A stretch of DNA of 64,000 nt from Pricia mediterranea (GCF_032248455.1 NZ_JAVTTP010000001.1:434001-498000); one strand, 5' to 3'. Positions 35,877 to 45,760 are shown, counted from the first letter of the stretch. Translations and numbers: made by a program. Notes: generated by a model from the sequence alone, not told the origin.

Positions 35877-37880
35877 CTATTTATAGCTGCGCTGTTTCAT
35901 TTCAATATTTTCATAAACCAGTTTTTCTTTATGCAGCTCAGCTTCCCCAGGTCGGCCCTTGTACTCCCAGGCCGCAACATGTGCGAACTCGGAATCGTCG
36001 CGCAAGGCCTCGCCTTCGGGACCTCGATGTTCCTCCCTCATATGCGCGCCGCACGATTCTTCCCTGCATAGGGCATCCTTGGCGTAGAGCTCGGCCAGTT
36101 CCAAAAAATCGGCCAAACGCCCCGCCTTGGCAAGTTCTTCATTAAATTCCTCCGCCGTTCCGGGAACGATTACATCCTCCCAAAATTCAGCGCGAACGGA
36201 CCTGATATCTTCCATCGCCGTCTTTAACCCTTCTTCATTTCGGTCGATGCCACAGTGCTGCCACATGATCGCGCCCAACTTTTTATGGAAGTAGTCCACC
36301 GGACGCGAGCCTTGGTTCCCGATCAATTGCGAAATGCGTTCCCTTACCTGCGATTCCGCTTTTTCAAACTCGGAGGTATCGGTAGAAACCTTCCCGGTAC
36401 CGATATCCTTTGAGAGATAGTCCCCAATGGTATAAGGAAGGATGAAATAACCGTCGGCTAGCCCCTGCATCAAGGCTGAAGCCCCGAGGCGATTGGCGCC
36501 ATGGTCCGAAAAATTGGCCTCCCCGATGGCGTAAAGCCCCGGAACTGTGGTCATCAGGTTGTAGTCTACCCAGAGTCCCCCCATGGTATAATGAGTAGTC
36601 GGATAGATCATCATGGGAGTTTCGTAAGGGTTCAGGTCCATGATTTTCTCATACATTTGAAAAAGATTGCCGTATTTCCCTTGGATGGCCTCCTGGCCCA
36701 AGCGCTCGATTAACGCTGCATCACTACCGTCCAATCCTTTTGTTCTGGCCCGTTCTTTGCCCATTCTTTCGATGGACGAGGCGAAATCCAGATACACGGC
36801 CTGCCCGGTAACATTCACGCCATACCCAGCATCACAGCGTTCCTTGGCCGCCCGGGAGGCCACATCGCGCGGTACCAGGTTTCCAAAGGCGGGATACTGC
36901 CGTTCCAGATAATAGTCCCTGTCTTCCTCGGCGATATCGTTGGGATTTTTCCGCCCCTCACGAAGGGCCTTGGCATCTTCCAGATCTTTGGGTACCCATA
37001 TTCTTCCGTCGTTGCGTAGGGACTCTGACATTAGGGTGAGTTTGGACTGGTTGGGTCCCCCTACCGGAATCGCCGTGGGGTGGATTTGGTTAAAACAGGG
37101 ATTGGCCAAAAAAGCCCCGCGCTTATGGGCCTTCCATGCAGCAGATGCATTGCTGCCCATGGCGTAGGTGGATAAATAGAATAGGTTACCGTACCCCCCG
37201 GAGGCGATGACCACGGCATGTGCGGCATGTCGATCGATGGCTCCCGTGACCAGGTTTCGGGAGATTATTCCCCGGGCCTTGCCGTTGACCAGCACCACAT
37301 CCAACATCTCGTGCCGGTTGAACATTCTGATTTTTCCGCGTGCAATCTGCCGGTTCATGGCCGAATACACTCCCAGCAGCAACTGTTGGCCGGTCTGGCC
37401 CTTGGCATAAAAGGTGCGGGACACCTGTACCCCTCCGAAGGAGCGGTTGTCGAGCAGCCCCCCATACTCCCTGGCAAAGGGAACCCCCTGTGCTACGCAT
37501 TGGTCGATGATATTGGAAGAAACCTCCGCCAATCGGTACACATTGGCTTCCCGCGAACGGTAATCGCCCCCCTTTATCGTATCGTAGAAAAGTCGATAGA
37601 CCGAATCGCCGTCGCCCTTATAGTTCTTCGCGGCATTGATTCCGCCTTGGGCCGCCACTGAATGCGCACGACGCGGGGAATCTTGAAAGCAGAAAGCGCT
37701 TACATTGTACCCGAGTTCGGCTAAGGTGGCCGCCGCAGATCCCCCGGCCAGGCCGGTACCGACAACGATGATCTCCAACCCCCTTTTGTTTGCCGGATTT
37801 ACGAGGTCGATACCGTTTTTATGGTTCGACCATTTCTCCGATAGGGGGCCCAAGGGAATTTTGGCATCCAAAACACTCAT
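35877..37880 (-). CDS. sdhA: succinate dehydrogenase / fumarate reductase flavoprotein subunit
   Basis: A 667-residue flavoprotein. Features: FAD-binding [20 protein letters not shown], the covalent FAD histidine H73 in [29 protein letters not shown], the substrate region [20 protein letters not shown] and the FAD-contacting [20 protein letters not shown]. This is the B-type enzyme used across Bacteroidota, which can run as Sdh or Frd. It begins only 10 bp after the pckA stop, so pckA-sdhA-sdhB probably form one transcript led by the FNR-like promoter at 39598. With PEPCK it would supply a PEP-oxaloacetate-fumarate-succinate branch. Confidence 0.95.
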   Translation of the reverse strand: MSVLDAKIPLGPLSEKWSNHKNGIDLVNPANKRGLEIIVVGTGLAGGSAAATLAELGYNVSAFCFQDSPRRAHSVAAQGGINAAKNYKGDGDSVYRLFYDTIKGGDYRSREANVYRLAEVSSNIIDQCVAQGVPFAREYGGLLDNRSFGGVQVSRTFYAKGQTGQQLLLGVYSAMNRQIARGKIRMFNRHEMLDVVLVNGKARGIISRNLVTGAIDRHAAHAVVIASGGYGNLFYLSTYAMGSNASAAWKAHKRGAFLANPCFNQIHPTAIPVGGPNQSKLTLMSESLRNDGRIWVPKDLEDAKALREGRKNPNDIAEEDRDYYLERQYPAFGNLVPRDVASRAAKERCDAGYGVNVTGQAVYLDFASSIERMGKERARTKGLDGSDAALIERLGQEAIQGKYGNLFQMYEKIMDLNPYETPMMIYPTTHYTMGGLWVDYNLMTTVPGLYAIGEANFSDHGANRLGASALMQGLADGYFILPYTIGDYLSKDIGTGKVSTDTSEFEKAESQVRERISQLIGNQGSRPVDYFHKKLGAIMWQHCGIDRNEEGLKTAMEDIRSVRAEFWEDVIVPGTAEEFNEELAKAGRLADFLELAELYAKDALCREESCGAHMREEHRGPEGEALRDDSEFAHVAAWEYKGRPGEAELHKEKLVYENIEMKQRSYK

Positions 37881-37890
37881 TGTAAACGGT

Positions 37891-39531
37891 TTAAAGATGG
37901 GGATCCAAAATTTGGTGTGCGTCGATCAAGGGGGCCCCGTGCATAATCTCATCGGAGGCCTGATTGATAAACTTATCGAAATTCAGGTGGAAGGAATGCG
38001 CCAATTGAATGGCCTTGCTGACATAGGCCCCTTTCTGTAACCAAGTGTTCATGGGATCTAACATTTCCGAAGGCACGTCTTTACAGTACTTAGGCATGTG
38101 CAGTCCGAAAATAGGATGTTGGTCATAATCTACCTTTTCAAGTTCGCCCTCCAATATCGAGGTAATCATGGCCCTGGTGTATCTCAGTTTGATGCGCGAA
38201 CCGACCCCGTAGGGCCCCCCGGTCCATCCCGTGTTGATCAACCAGACATTGACCCCGGTCTCTTTCATTTTTTTGCTCAGCATTTCAGCGTAGAATGTGG
38301 GGTGCAGAGGCATGAAAGGTTCCCCGAAACAGGCTGAAAAGGAAGGGACCGGCTCGTCGATTCCTGCTTCAGTGCCAGCAACTTTGGCGGTATACCCGGA
38401 AATAAAGTGGTAAGCGGCCTGACCGGGGGTCAGTTTGGAAACGGGCGGCAAGACGCCAAAGGCATCACAGGTCAAAAAGAAAATGTTCTCGGGATTATCG
38501 GCGTGGGAAGGTACCTTAATGTTATCGATATGTTCGATCGGGTAACTGACCCGGGTATTCTGGGTAATTGAACTATCGGCATAATCCACTTCATTGGTCC
38601 CCGGTTTGAACACTACATTTTCTAGAAGAGCGCCGGGACGTACGGCCCGATAGATATCCGGTTCCTTCTCCTCACTAAGGTCGATGGCCTTGGCATAACA
38701 TCCCCCCTCAAAATTAAATATCGTATCGTCCGACGTCCAACCGTGCTCGTCGTCCCCGATCAACTTGCGGTCGGGATCTGCGGAGAGCGTGGTTTTCCCG
38801 GTACCGGATAGGCCAAAAAAGATGGCCGTATCCCCGTCCTTGCCCACATTGGCCGAACAGTGCATCGGCAATACGTCTTTTTCGGTAGGAAGGATTAGGT
38901 TCAGGGCCGAAAAAATTCCTTTTTTCATCTCTCCAGTATAGGCCGATCCGCCAATCAGGGCGATTTTCTTGGTGAAGTTCAAAATTGAAAAGTTGCCCGC
39001 CCTGATACCGAAGGTTTCCGGATTTTTCGCCTCATAACCGGGAGCGCAGAGCACCAGCCACTCTTCCTCAAAATCTTCGTATTCGTTTTCCTCCAGACGG
39101 AGGAACATGTTCTTGACAAAAAAATTGGACCAGGGATATTCGGTGATTGTCCGTACGTTCATTCGATATTTCGGATCGGCACAGACATACGCATCCCGAA
39201 TGTAGATTTCTTTGTCCGACAAGTAACTGGCCACCTCTTGATAAAGCCGGTCAAAATTCTCCGGGGCTATAGGCTTATTGGTCCTCCCCCACCAGACTTT
39301 ATCCTCCGTGTAGTCATCTTTGACCAAAAATCGGTCTTTCGGCGACCGTCCCGTAAATTTTCCGGTATTGACACACAAGGTTCCGTTTTCGGTTTCGGTG
39401 CCCATTCCCTTTTCCAAGGTGATTTTTTGAAGTGCTTCGCCCTCCAAATTCCACTTCGCGGTCACGTTTTTGAGTCCATATTTTGTTAGGTCGCTATTTT
39501 TTTTGGAGACTCTGGCCTTTGATCTATCCAT
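37891..39531 (-). CDS. pckA: phosphoenolpyruvate carboxykinase (ATP)
   Basis: A 546-residue ATP-type PEPCK, which interconverts oxaloacetate plus ATP with PEP, CO2 and ADP. Motifs: [16 protein letters not shown] (substrate-binding), [17 protein letters not shown], the HCSANVG metal site, kinase-1a loop [20 protein letters not shown], and DDEHGW followed by [10 protein letters not shown]. Length is standard. Start MDRSKARV at 39531, about 30 nt past a perfect TACCTTTG -7 box with an FNR-like palindrome 23 nt further upstream. In many Bacteroidota this enzyme fixes CO2 on PEP under anaerobic conditions, which fits that control. Confidence 0.96.
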   Translation of the reverse strand: MDRSKARVSKKNSDLTKYGLKNVTAKWNLEGEALQKITLEKGMGTETENGTLCVNTGKFTGRSPKDRFLVKDDYTEDKVWWGRTNKPIAPENFDRLYQEVASYLSDKEIYIRDAYVCADPKYRMNVRTITEYPWSNFFVKNMFLRLEENEYEDFEEEWLVLCAPGYEAKNPETFGIRAGNFSILNFTKKIALIGGSAYTGEMKKGIFSALNLILPTEKDVLPMHCSANVGKDGDTAIFFGLSGTGKTTLSADPDRKLIGDDEHGWTSDDTIFNFEGGCYAKAIDLSEEKEPDIYRAVRPGALLENVVFKPGTNEVDYADSSITQNTRVSYPIEHIDNIKVPSHADNPENIFFLTCDAFGVLPPVSKLTPGQAAYHFISGYTAKVAGTEAGIDEPVPSFSACFGEPFMPLHPTFYAEMLSKKMKETGVNVWLINTGWTGGPYGVGSRIKLRYTRAMITSILEGELEKVDYDQHPIFGLHMPKYCKDVPSEMLDPMNTWLQKGAYVSKAIQLAHSFHLNFDKFINQASDEIMHGAPLIDAHQILDPHL

Positions 39532-39566
39532 CGTTCAATTTTTAAGGTTGTTTTTACGAATACATT

Positions 39567-39609
39567 CAAAGGTAAGCATCGATCCCAGCCCAGATTATGA
39601 CGATCGTCA
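39567..39609 (-). promoter_or_regulatory. FNR-like site 6 and -7 box (pckA-sdhAB)
   Basis: On the minus strand TGACGATCGTCA (39609-39598, the same 14-bp perfect palindrome as site 3), a 23-nt gap, TACCTTTG (39574-39567), a perfect TAnnTTTG. Confidence 0.78.
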
Positions 39610-39743
39610 TATCTTGATTGAATCATTGACCGATGTAAATCCCTACTTTACATAACCCAACTTTTCTGGATAACGAACGATACCATGGCATAGTAGAAAA
39701 TGCTTAGCAAATGTTCCCGGTTTGAAACCGGCTTGCAACAACC

Positions 39744-39786
39744 TGACAAATATCATGGGGCTTGACATTTTTATCATTTAAATTTG
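39744..39786 (+). promoter_or_regulatory. FNR-like site 7 and -7 box (usp4)
   Basis: TGACAAATATCA 39744-39755 (in ACCTGACAAATATCATGGG, identical over 19 bp to site 4), a 23-nt gap, TAAATTTG 39779-39786. Confidence 0.78.
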
Positions 39787-39802
39787 TTCCAAACCCTGTA
39801 TC

Positions 39803-40636
39803 ATGAAAAAAATAATTTTGCCTACTGATTTTTCCGATAATGCGTTCAATGCTATTAGATACGCGGTGCAGCTATACAAGGATATAGAAACGACCTTCTA
39901 TCTGTTGCACACATACACCCCTCCGGTATATCAGATGGAATACGTCATGCAGAGTCCTGCGCAGTTCGGCTTGGGCGATCGCCATCGTCAGGAGGCCGCG
40001 AACCGACTAAATGGATTGCGCGATAAGATCAAATCGGAATTCGGCAACCAAAAGCATAGTTTTATAACCCATGTCGCCTTTAATACACTGATTTACGAAA
40101 TTCTGGAAACTATTGAAAACGAAAAAGCCGATCTTGTAATAATGGGTACACAAGGTGCTACCGGGGCCACAGAAATTCTTTTCGGCACCAACACGGTGCA
40201 CCTCATTAAAAAAACGACCTGCCCGGTCATCGCAGTTCCTTCGGAATTTGAATATGAAAATCCGAAAGAAATTCTTTTTCCTACCGACTATATACCGGAT
40301 TATTCGCAGGAGCAATTGCAGCAACTCGTGGACATTGCCGAGAATCATAAGAGTCACCTTGAAATCATCCACGTTTCTTCGGGTTTCGAATTGGCCGATA
40401 TTCAAGAAAGCAACAAAAAAAAGCTGAAAGTCATTTTCGCGGAAATATCCCACTCATTTCATGATTTGCCCGATCAGGGAGTCATTGCGGCCATCAACAA
40501 TTTTCAGAAGAAAAAAGAAATTAAAATTTTGGCCATGATCCGAAATAAGCACACGTTCTTCGAACGCATGTTCATAGAACCGGTCATCAAAAAATTAGGG
40601 TTTCATGTGAACATCCCTTTTATGGTCATCCCGTAA
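39803..40636 (+). CDS. universal stress protein, two USP domains (usp4)
   Basis: A 277-residue tandem USP. Domain 1 begins MKKIILPTDFSDNAFNAIRY and has the complete nucleotide loop MGTQGATGATEILFGTNT. Domain 2 starts EILFPTDYIPDYSQEQLQQL and lacks it. It ends in LGFHVNIPFMVIP, like usp2 and usp3. The gene is divergent from pckA, with an FNR-like site for each direction, an arrangement that mirrors the usp1/usp2 intergenic region. Confidence 0.9.
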   Translation: MKKIILPTDFSDNAFNAIRYAVQLYKDIETTFYLLHTYTPPVYQMEYVMQSPAQFGLGDRHRQEAANRLNGLRDKIKSEFGNQKHSFITHVAFNTLIYEILETIENEKADLVIMGTQGATGATEILFGTNTVHLIKKTTCPVIAVPSEFEYENPKEILFPTDYIPDYSQEQLQQLVDIAENHKSHLEIIHVSSGFELADIQESNKKKLKVIFAEISHSFHDLPDQGVIAAINNFQKKKEIKILAMIRNKHTFFERMFIEPVIKKLGFHVNIPFMVIP

Positions 40637-40660
40637 TTTGCCTCTTCCATCTTTTAATCG

Positions 40661-40668
40661 TAATTTTG
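40661..40668 (+). promoter_or_regulatory. -7 box of arsR
   Basis: TAATTTTG, perfect TAnnTTTG, 21 nt before the arsR ATG. No TGA-N6-TCA lies at the activator spacing. Confidence 0.5.
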
Positions 40669-40689
40669 CGATGAATCTAATAAGGATAA

Positions 40690-41019
40690 ATGGGCGCAAC
40701 AAAAACCGAAAAGTTTTCGGACCTTCAAAATGAAATAGCTGTTTTCGCCAAAGCTTTTGGACATCCGGCGCGGGTAGCCATTCTACAACATCTTTTCGAA
40801 ATCGACACCTGCGTATGTGGCGATTTGGTCTATAAAATCGGACTTGCACAACCTACTATTTCCCAGCATTTAAAGGAATTGAAACACTTAGGTCTCATAA
40901 AAGGTACTGTGGAGGGCACGAGTGTTTGCTATTGCATCGACCGAAAAAACTGGACCGAGATGAAAAAAAGGATGCATCATTTTTTGGACCAGGACCTTCC
41001 AAAGGAAACGTGCTGTTAA
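40690..41019 (+). CDS. arsR: ArsR/SmtB-family metalloregulatory repressor
   Basis: A 109-residue winged-helix repressor. The alpha-3 metal site reads DTCVCGDL (Cys-x-Cys, as in arsenite-sensing ArsR ELCVCDL). The recognition helix is IGLAQPTISQHLKELKHLGL, then the wing GLIKGTVEGTSVCYCID. It would repress its own operon until As(III) or Sb(III) binds the thiols. Two further features are CYC in the wing and a terminal ETCC, giving extra thiols. The next gene is arsM, supporting an arsenic role. Start ATG 40690. Confidence 0.88.
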   Translation: MGATKTEKFSDLQNEIAVFAKAFGHPARVAILQHLFEIDTCVCGDLVYKIGLAQPTISQHLKELKHLGLIKGTVEGTSVCYCIDRKNWTEMKKRMHHFLDQDLPKETCC

Positions 41020-41218
41020 ATACACATCATCGAAAGGCCACGACCTTCGGGGCTTTCCTCTTAAATTATGATTCAACGTTCACGAACCATGAAACGAGCT
41101 TTAACGAATTTCGAAGATTATTTTATAGCACGGAGCGTCAAAAATGTTTCGTACACATTTCGAGCGCACGGGTAAGATGGCGCGTGGAATTTAAAACTTT
41201 TAATCAAAAGCATTCAAC

Positions 41219-42106
41219 ATGAAAGAAGAACAACAACTAAAAAATATCGTAAAGGAGCGGTACGCTAAGATTGCCGAGCAGGGAAAGGTGGAAAATGCAG
41301 CGTCTTGTTGCGGTGCGACTACCCCCTCGAACAAAGTGTACAATATTATGATGGACGATTATTCCGAAACAGACGGATACGTATCCGACGCCGATTTAGG
41401 ATTAGGCTGTGGACTCCCGACCCAGTTTGCCCAGATTAAGAAAGGGGATACGGTAATCGATTTGGGCTCCGGCGCCGGAAACGACTGCTTCGTCGCACGG
41501 CACGAAACAGGCAGTGAGGGCAAGGTAATCGGAATTGATTTCACCCCCGTAATGATCGAAAAAGCCCGGGGCAACGCAGAAAAGTTGGGTTATAATAATG
41601 TAGAATTCAGGGAAGGTGATATCGATGCCATGCCCGTTAACGAAAACGTTGCGGATGTAATCGTGAGCAATTGTGTGCTCAATTTGGTTCCCGTAAAAGA
41701 AAAAGTGGTCTCCGAGATTTACCGGGTACTGAAACCAGGAGGGCATTTCAGTATCTCGGACATTGTTCTGGTGGGAGAGCTACCCGATGCCTTAAAATCG
41801 GATGCCGAAATGTATGCAGGCTGCGTGGCAGGAGCCATGCAAAAAGATGAGTACCTTGGGATGTTAGAGGATAAAGGATTTCAGAACATCAAAGTACAAA
41901 AAGAGAAACCCATCGCCATACCCGATGATATTCTTGGCAAATACCTCTCCGAACAAGAACTACGACTTTTCAATAAGGGTGGAACAGGCATTTTCAGTAT
42001 AACGGTTTATGCAGAAAAAGATGGCACTGACGCGGTGAGGCACAATACAGATGAATCAGAAATCAAAGCTTCCGGGTCCTGCGATCCATCAAGCGGATGT
42101 TGCTAG
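41219..42106 (+). CDS. arsM: arsenite S-adenosylmethionine methyltransferase
   Basis: A 295-residue ArsM. SAM-binding motif I is VIDLGSGAGNDCFVARHETG, with motif II EFREGDIDAMP. Three conserved arsenic-binding cysteine sites are visible: ENAASCCGATTP near the N-terminus, SNCVLNLVP mid-protein and AGCVAGAM downstream. The protein methylates As(III) to methylated, partly volatile species. It ends in GSCDPSSGCC, a Cys-rich tail. It lies 200 bp after arsR, with ATG 41219. No ars transporter (arsB/acr3) or reductase is visible in the window. Confidence 0.93.
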   Translation: MKEEQQLKNIVKERYAKIAEQGKVENAASCCGATTPSNKVYNIMMDDYSETDGYVSDADLGLGCGLPTQFAQIKKGDTVIDLGSGAGNDCFVARHETGSEGKVIGIDFTPVMIEKARGNAEKLGYNNVEFREGDIDAMPVNENVADVIVSNCVLNLVPVKEKVVSEIYRVLKPGGHFSISDIVLVGELPDALKSDAEMYAGCVAGAMQKDEYLGMLEDKGFQNIKVQKEKPIAIPDDILGKYLSEQELRLFNKGGTGIFSITVYAEKDGTDAVRHNTDESEIKASGSCDPSSGCC

Positions 42107-42646
42107 TAGACAAGGGTCCCCAATGGGAATCCATGGTCGCGGACAGCAAGTTTAGCCGGTCCGCAGACTTTCCCTATTTGGGGGAAGCACGATGGCACTA
42201 TTCCGGCAAGCATGAAAAAAGATCGATTTGCTTTCAAGACCATCCCGGCAAAGTCTATTTCAAAATATCAAGATTATGGAGCTCGAATAATCCGATATGC
42301 CTGTTATCTACAATATGATTTAGATGCCCTACATGTTCCGGGGCCTTTCCCCAATTGCCGAAGGTCAATGAGTCCAAAGGCGAATATGCCCGTTCTTTCC
42401 ACGAAGCTTTTAAATCGGTCAAATTCAAAAGAGATACTATTTCATCGTTTTGGACTATCAAAATGGTTGAACTTTACGGAGATTTAAAAATTGTGAAGAA
42501 AGTTAGGCTTGGCAAGGTTCAAGTTTATGATAATTTGGGAATTTAATCCACTTTCAGAGCTTATATTGACCAGACCGAGATATTAACCAAACACGAAATT
42601 TAAGCCAGTACCAAGTTGATTACCGAGTATACTAAAGCCCATAAAA
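42107..42646. other. 540-bp region with only uncertain ORFs
   Basis: Overlapping rightward ORFs at 42212-42487 and 42355-42546 encode short Lys-rich strings. One end, SSFWTIKMVELYGDLKIVKK with VRLGKVQVYDNLGI, looks like the tail of a decayed gene, but I cannot name a family. No repeat or palindrome of the types found elsewhere. Confidence 0.35.
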
Positions 42647-43357
42647 ATGAAAAACGTGGTTATTATTGGAGCCTCCGGACACGGCGGCATGATTATGGAC
42701 TGTCTGGAAAAGGAAGGTAAATTCACGCTCGTCGGATTCGTCGATTCCTTCAAACCAAAAGGGACCTATATCAATGGCTATGAAATATTGGGCTCGGAAA
42801 ATGAACTGCCACTTTTGATGGACAAGTTCGGGATAGATAATGCGATAGTTGCTATCGGCAATAATTTTACCCGCAAACTGATGGTGGACAAAATCGCGGA
42901 AATTGCGCCTTCGTTGCACTTTGTAACCACCATTCATCCATCGGCAATAATCGGTAAAAATGTATCGATAGGAAAAGGGAGCGTCATAATGCCAGGTGCC
43001 ATTGTGAACTGCAATTCAAGAATTGGAAACTTCTGCATTGTCAATACTAACTCTTCGCTTGGGCATGATGGAAATATGGCGCTTTTTTCAAGCATCTCTT
43101 CCGGTGTGTGTACTGGTGGCAATTTAATTTTAGGACCATATTCCGCCTTGTCGTTGGGAGCAAGAGTCATCGAAAACATCAGCATTGGCGAGCACAGTGT
43201 CGTTGGTGCGGGATCATTGGTCGTCAAAGACGTCGGCTGCCATGCGGTCGTCTATGGTTCTCCGGCCCGTTTTGTAAGAAGCCGTGAGCCACACGATGCC
43301 TATTTAAGCGGAGACCCCGTTTCGAATCAGTGTTCTCCTGTGATCCACGGTATCTAA
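42647..43357 (+). CDS. NeuD-family sugar O-acyltransferase
   Basis: A 236-residue protein. The N-terminal Rossmann-like part (VVIIGASGHGGMIMDCLEKE, GFVDSFKPKG, NAIVAIGNNFTRK) is followed by a left-handed hexapeptide beta-helix (repeats such as IGKNVSIGKGSVIMPGAIV, IGNFCIVNTNSSLGHDGN, LSLGARVIENISIGEHSVVG and GSLVVKDV). NeuD/PglD-type enzymes transfer acetyl groups to amino sugars for capsule, sialic acid-like or glycoprotein synthesis. No partner sugar genes lie nearby, so the substrate is unknown. The start is ATG 42647. Confidence 0.87.
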   Translation: MKNVVIIGASGHGGMIMDCLEKEGKFTLVGFVDSFKPKGTYINGYEILGSENELPLLMDKFGIDNAIVAIGNNFTRKLMVDKIAEIAPSLHFVTTIHPSAIIGKNVSIGKGSVIMPGAIVNCNSRIGNFCIVNTNSSLGHDGNMALFSSISSGVCTGGNLILGPYSALSLGARVIENISIGEHSVVGAGSLVVKDVGCHAVVYGSPARFVRSREPHDAYLSGDPVSNQCSPVIHGI

Positions 43358-43379
43358 AGTTCTGAGTGCCATCGAACAT

Positions 43380-43400
43380 CCCGAGGTCAACTCCCTCGGG
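43380..43400. terminator. hairpin between convergent acyltransferase and MgtC genes
   Basis: CCCGAGG 43380-43386 and CCTCGGG 43394-43400 with a 7-nt loop. There is no T tract, so the terminator role is tentative. Confidence 0.3.
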
Positions 43401-43444
43401 GCAGGTCCATCAGGCATGGACCCAAACTCCGCCTTTCGCCAATA

Positions 43445-43933
43445 CTATCCTATTTTCTTACCTACAAGTCCAAAAATAAGATTGACCACCAGCACAAGTC
43501 CGGTAAACAATGCCAGATCTGTCACCAGATAAAGTGCCGCTATACATCCCGCCGCCGCACTGCACCAGACCGTGGCGGCCGTGGTCAGGCCCTGTACCGT
43601 ATTGTTCTTTTTTAAAATCACCCCTGCTCCCAAGAAACCGATTCCGGTTACGACCTGGCTCAATACCCGGGTCAGATCTATGAACTTTCCGCCCTGAAAT
43701 TGTAAGGAGAGTATTACAAAAACACAGGCGCCGACCGAGACCAGCATGTTGGTTTTTAGTCCCGCATCCTTGCCCTTGTATTCCCGTTCAATACCGATGA
43801 ACAATCCAGCTATCGTTGCTAATACTATTTTGTAAAAAAAATCGGGAGAGAATCCAAAATCAGGTTCTTCGCCGATACCAGTAAGCACCGTTTCACCAAC
43901 CTGGACAGTAAAAATAAATAGTTCATAGACCAT
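43445..43933 (-). CDS. MgtC/SapB-family membrane protein
   Basis: A 162-residue protein with the MgtC fold: helix 1 (ILATIAGLFIGIEREYKGKD, containing the conserved G-x-E-R-E...K), LKTNMLVSVGACVFVILSL, GIGFLGAGVILKKNNTVQGL (diagnostic G-F-L-G-A-G), and TTAATVWCSAAAGCIAALYL. Four to five helices. Virulence MgtC modulates F-type ATP synthase and Mg2+ limitation survival, but this short form lacks the C-terminal ACT-like domain, so only the membrane part is represented. It stands alone between convergent and divergent neighbours. Confidence 0.88.
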   Translation of the reverse strand: MVYELFIFTVQVGETVLTGIGEEPDFGFSPDFFYKIVLATIAGLFIGIEREYKGKDAGLKTNMLVSVGACVFVILSLQFQGGKFIDLTRVLSQVVTGIGFLGAGVILKKNNTVQGLTTAATVWCSAAAGCIAALYLVTDLALFTGLVLVVNLIFGLVGKKIG

Positions 43934-44080
43934 AATCGATAGCGCATAGTTAGAAGTTGATTAAAAAACATCCCTAAAAATCAAAAATATTCAGTGGTAT
44001 ATCTAACTCAATAGATAAAAAAAGTAGTTCAGAATCCAATCCATCCGCCCTATACAGTGCCCGCCTACCGAAACTTCTTA

Positions 44081-44815
44081 TCAAGTCTGGGGGTCCCGCC
44101 TGAAAAGTTCAATCAGATTGAACGCCAGAACACAAAAAACGACCCATATGAAACCAGCTATAAATCCTGCGATGATGTCCGTTGGAAAATGAACCCCGAG
44201 ATAAACGCGGCTAATTCCGATATTAAGAATCAGAAGAATAAAGAATATAATCGCGGCCACTTTTAAAAATCGGTTCATTTTAAATCGGTACAGCAAATAA
44301 ATAAGAAACCCGTAAAAGGCCATGGCGCTCATCGCATGGCCACTAGGGTAGCTCAAGGTCGCTACTGAAACCAAATGTTCGATATCAGGTCGGGCACGAT
44401 CTATAAATCGTTTCAACATCATATTTGACAGTGTGGCCAATATCAGAACGATACCAATTTGCGCGATGTACTTCCAGCTTTTGAACACCACGGCAGACAG
44501 AAAAATAAAGATGCCGCCGATGATCAAATATCCATAAATGTCACCCACGTGGGTCAACCATATAAAAAACTCGGTGCGGGCGGGAGTGCGGAAAGAGATG
44601 ATATAATCTGTAATTTGAGAATCGATGGCGGACAATTCTCCCTCTTTCAGTCCATCCGTAAGTTCAACAAACAAGTTGATACTGCCTACTACCACGACCA
44701 AGGCAATCGCAGTTGTGATAATATAGGGTAGATGTCGGCTATACTGGTCAAAAGCAGGGGCCAAAACAGCTTTTAACCGCTCTATTGACCCCTTTACGAT
44801 TTGTTTTATTGGCAT
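44081..44815 (-). CDS. PAP2-family membrane phosphatase
   Basis: A 244-residue membrane phosphatase. All three PAP2 catalytic boxes are present: KRFIDRARPD (K-x6-RP), YPSGHAMSA (PSGH) and SRVYLGVHFPTD (S-R-x5-H-x3-D). About six helices surround them. Substrates of such enzymes include phosphatidic acid, undecaprenyl pyrophosphate and other lipid phosphates, on the exterior membrane face. A basic N-terminus (KGSIERLKAVLAP) precedes the first helix. Function in this genome is not resolved. Confidence 0.88.
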   Translation of the reverse strand: MPIKQIVKGSIERLKAVLAPAFDQYSRHLPYIITTAIALVVVVGSINLFVELTDGLKEGELSAIDSQITDYIISFRTPARTEFFIWLTHVGDIYGYLIIGGIFIFLSAVVFKSWKYIAQIGIVLILATLSNMMLKRFIDRARPDIEHLVSVATLSYPSGHAMSAMAFYGFLIYLLYRFKMNRFLKVAAIIFFILLILNIGISRVYLGVHFPTDIIAGFIAGFIWVVFCVLAFNLIELFRRDPQT

Positions 44816-45158
44816 GGAAGACTCACTTGTTTTGCTAAAACCTAAATGTAAGCAATTTGAAGGCAGTTCACTTTAAGAAAACGCCATATCGGTAAGTTGC
44901 CTCAAGACAGTTCGTTACTCTGGCCCTCGTTATCTTCCGGCATGCATCTTGGATTGGAGGCTATTTTATCGGAGTACATCTAGTTCAGGGCAGGTGGGGA
45001 CCAAGCTGGTATATACCTTCAAATGAAACACTTACGAAAAAAAAAAGGTTTAGGGTTTATTTTGGCTATCCGACTAATAAAACTACGTTTTGCGATAACA
45101 AGGCGGACCGCTAAATTATAATTTTACCAAGAATATGAACATATAAAAGGACAAAACT
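44816..45158. other. 343-bp upstream region of the SYLF gene
   Basis: No gene is supported. TAATTTTA at 45119-45126 is a plausible -7 box for the SYLF gene. A run of ten or so A near 45038-45047 is the only other feature. Confidence 0.4.
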
Positions 45159-45701
45159 ATGAAATCATTAAAAGTATTAACGACAGCAATACTGCTGACC
45201 ATGACGGTCGGAATTTTTGCGCAAAATTCAGATGAAAAAAAAATCATATCCGATGCCGATAAGGCAAAACAAACGGTAATCGCCGAGGCCGAGGGTCTTG
45301 AAGACTACTTTGACAACGCACAGGGATACGTAATTTTCCCCAACGTTGGTGAAGGCGGTTTTATACTAGGGGCCGCATCGGGCAATGGTGTCGTCTATGA
45401 AAACGGAGCGATTGTTGGGATGGCTGACCTAAAAAAAGTGGATGTTGGTTTCCAAGTCGGAGGCCAAGCGGTCATCGAAATTATTTTCTTTGAGACCGAA
45501 GATGCCCTGAACAGGTTCAAGACAGGGGACTTTGAGTTCTCCGGTGAAGTTTCGGCCACCGCTGTCAAGTCGGGCGTGTCCGAGAACCTCAATTACAACG
45601 ATGGGGTAATTGTTATCGTCAAGCCCAAGGCGGGCCTGATGGCCGATGTTTCCGTCGGCGGACAGAAATTTAACTTCACCGCTATGGAAAATGTAAACTA
45701 A
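45159..45701 (+). CDS. secreted SYLF (YSC84-type) domain protein
   Basis: A 180-residue protein. A signal peptide (MKSLKVLTTAILLTMTVGIFAQ, cut after AQ) is followed by a SYLF/Ysc84 domain: AKQTVIAEAEGLEDYFDNAQ, GYVIFPNVGEGGFILGAASG (the family's G-x-x-[IV]-F-P-x-x-x-x-G-G-x-x-x-G-x-x-x-G), VGFQVGGQAVIEIIFF, and the final GLMADVSVGGQKFNF. SYLF domains bind lipids, and phosphoinositides in eukaryotes; bacterial members are periplasmic and poorly studied. It is often found near PAP2, as here. A terminator follows at 45731. Confidence 0.88.
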   Translation: MKSLKVLTTAILLTMTVGIFAQNSDEKKIISDADKAKQTVIAEAEGLEDYFDNAQGYVIFPNVGEGGFILGAASGNGVVYENGAIVGMADLKKVDVGFQVGGQAVIEIIFFETEDALNRFKTGDFEFSGEVSATAVKSGVSENLNYNDGVIVIVKPKAGLMADVSVGGQKFNFTAMENVN

Positions 45702-45730
45702 ATTATTTAATTGTTCAAAATACACACAGA

Positions 45731-45760
45731 CCTTCTCAGCATCTTGAGAGGGTTTCTTTT
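45731..45760 (+). terminator. terminator after SYLF gene
   Basis: CCTTCTCA 45731-45738, short loop, TGAGAGGG 45745-45752 and TTTCTTTT. Confidence 0.7.
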
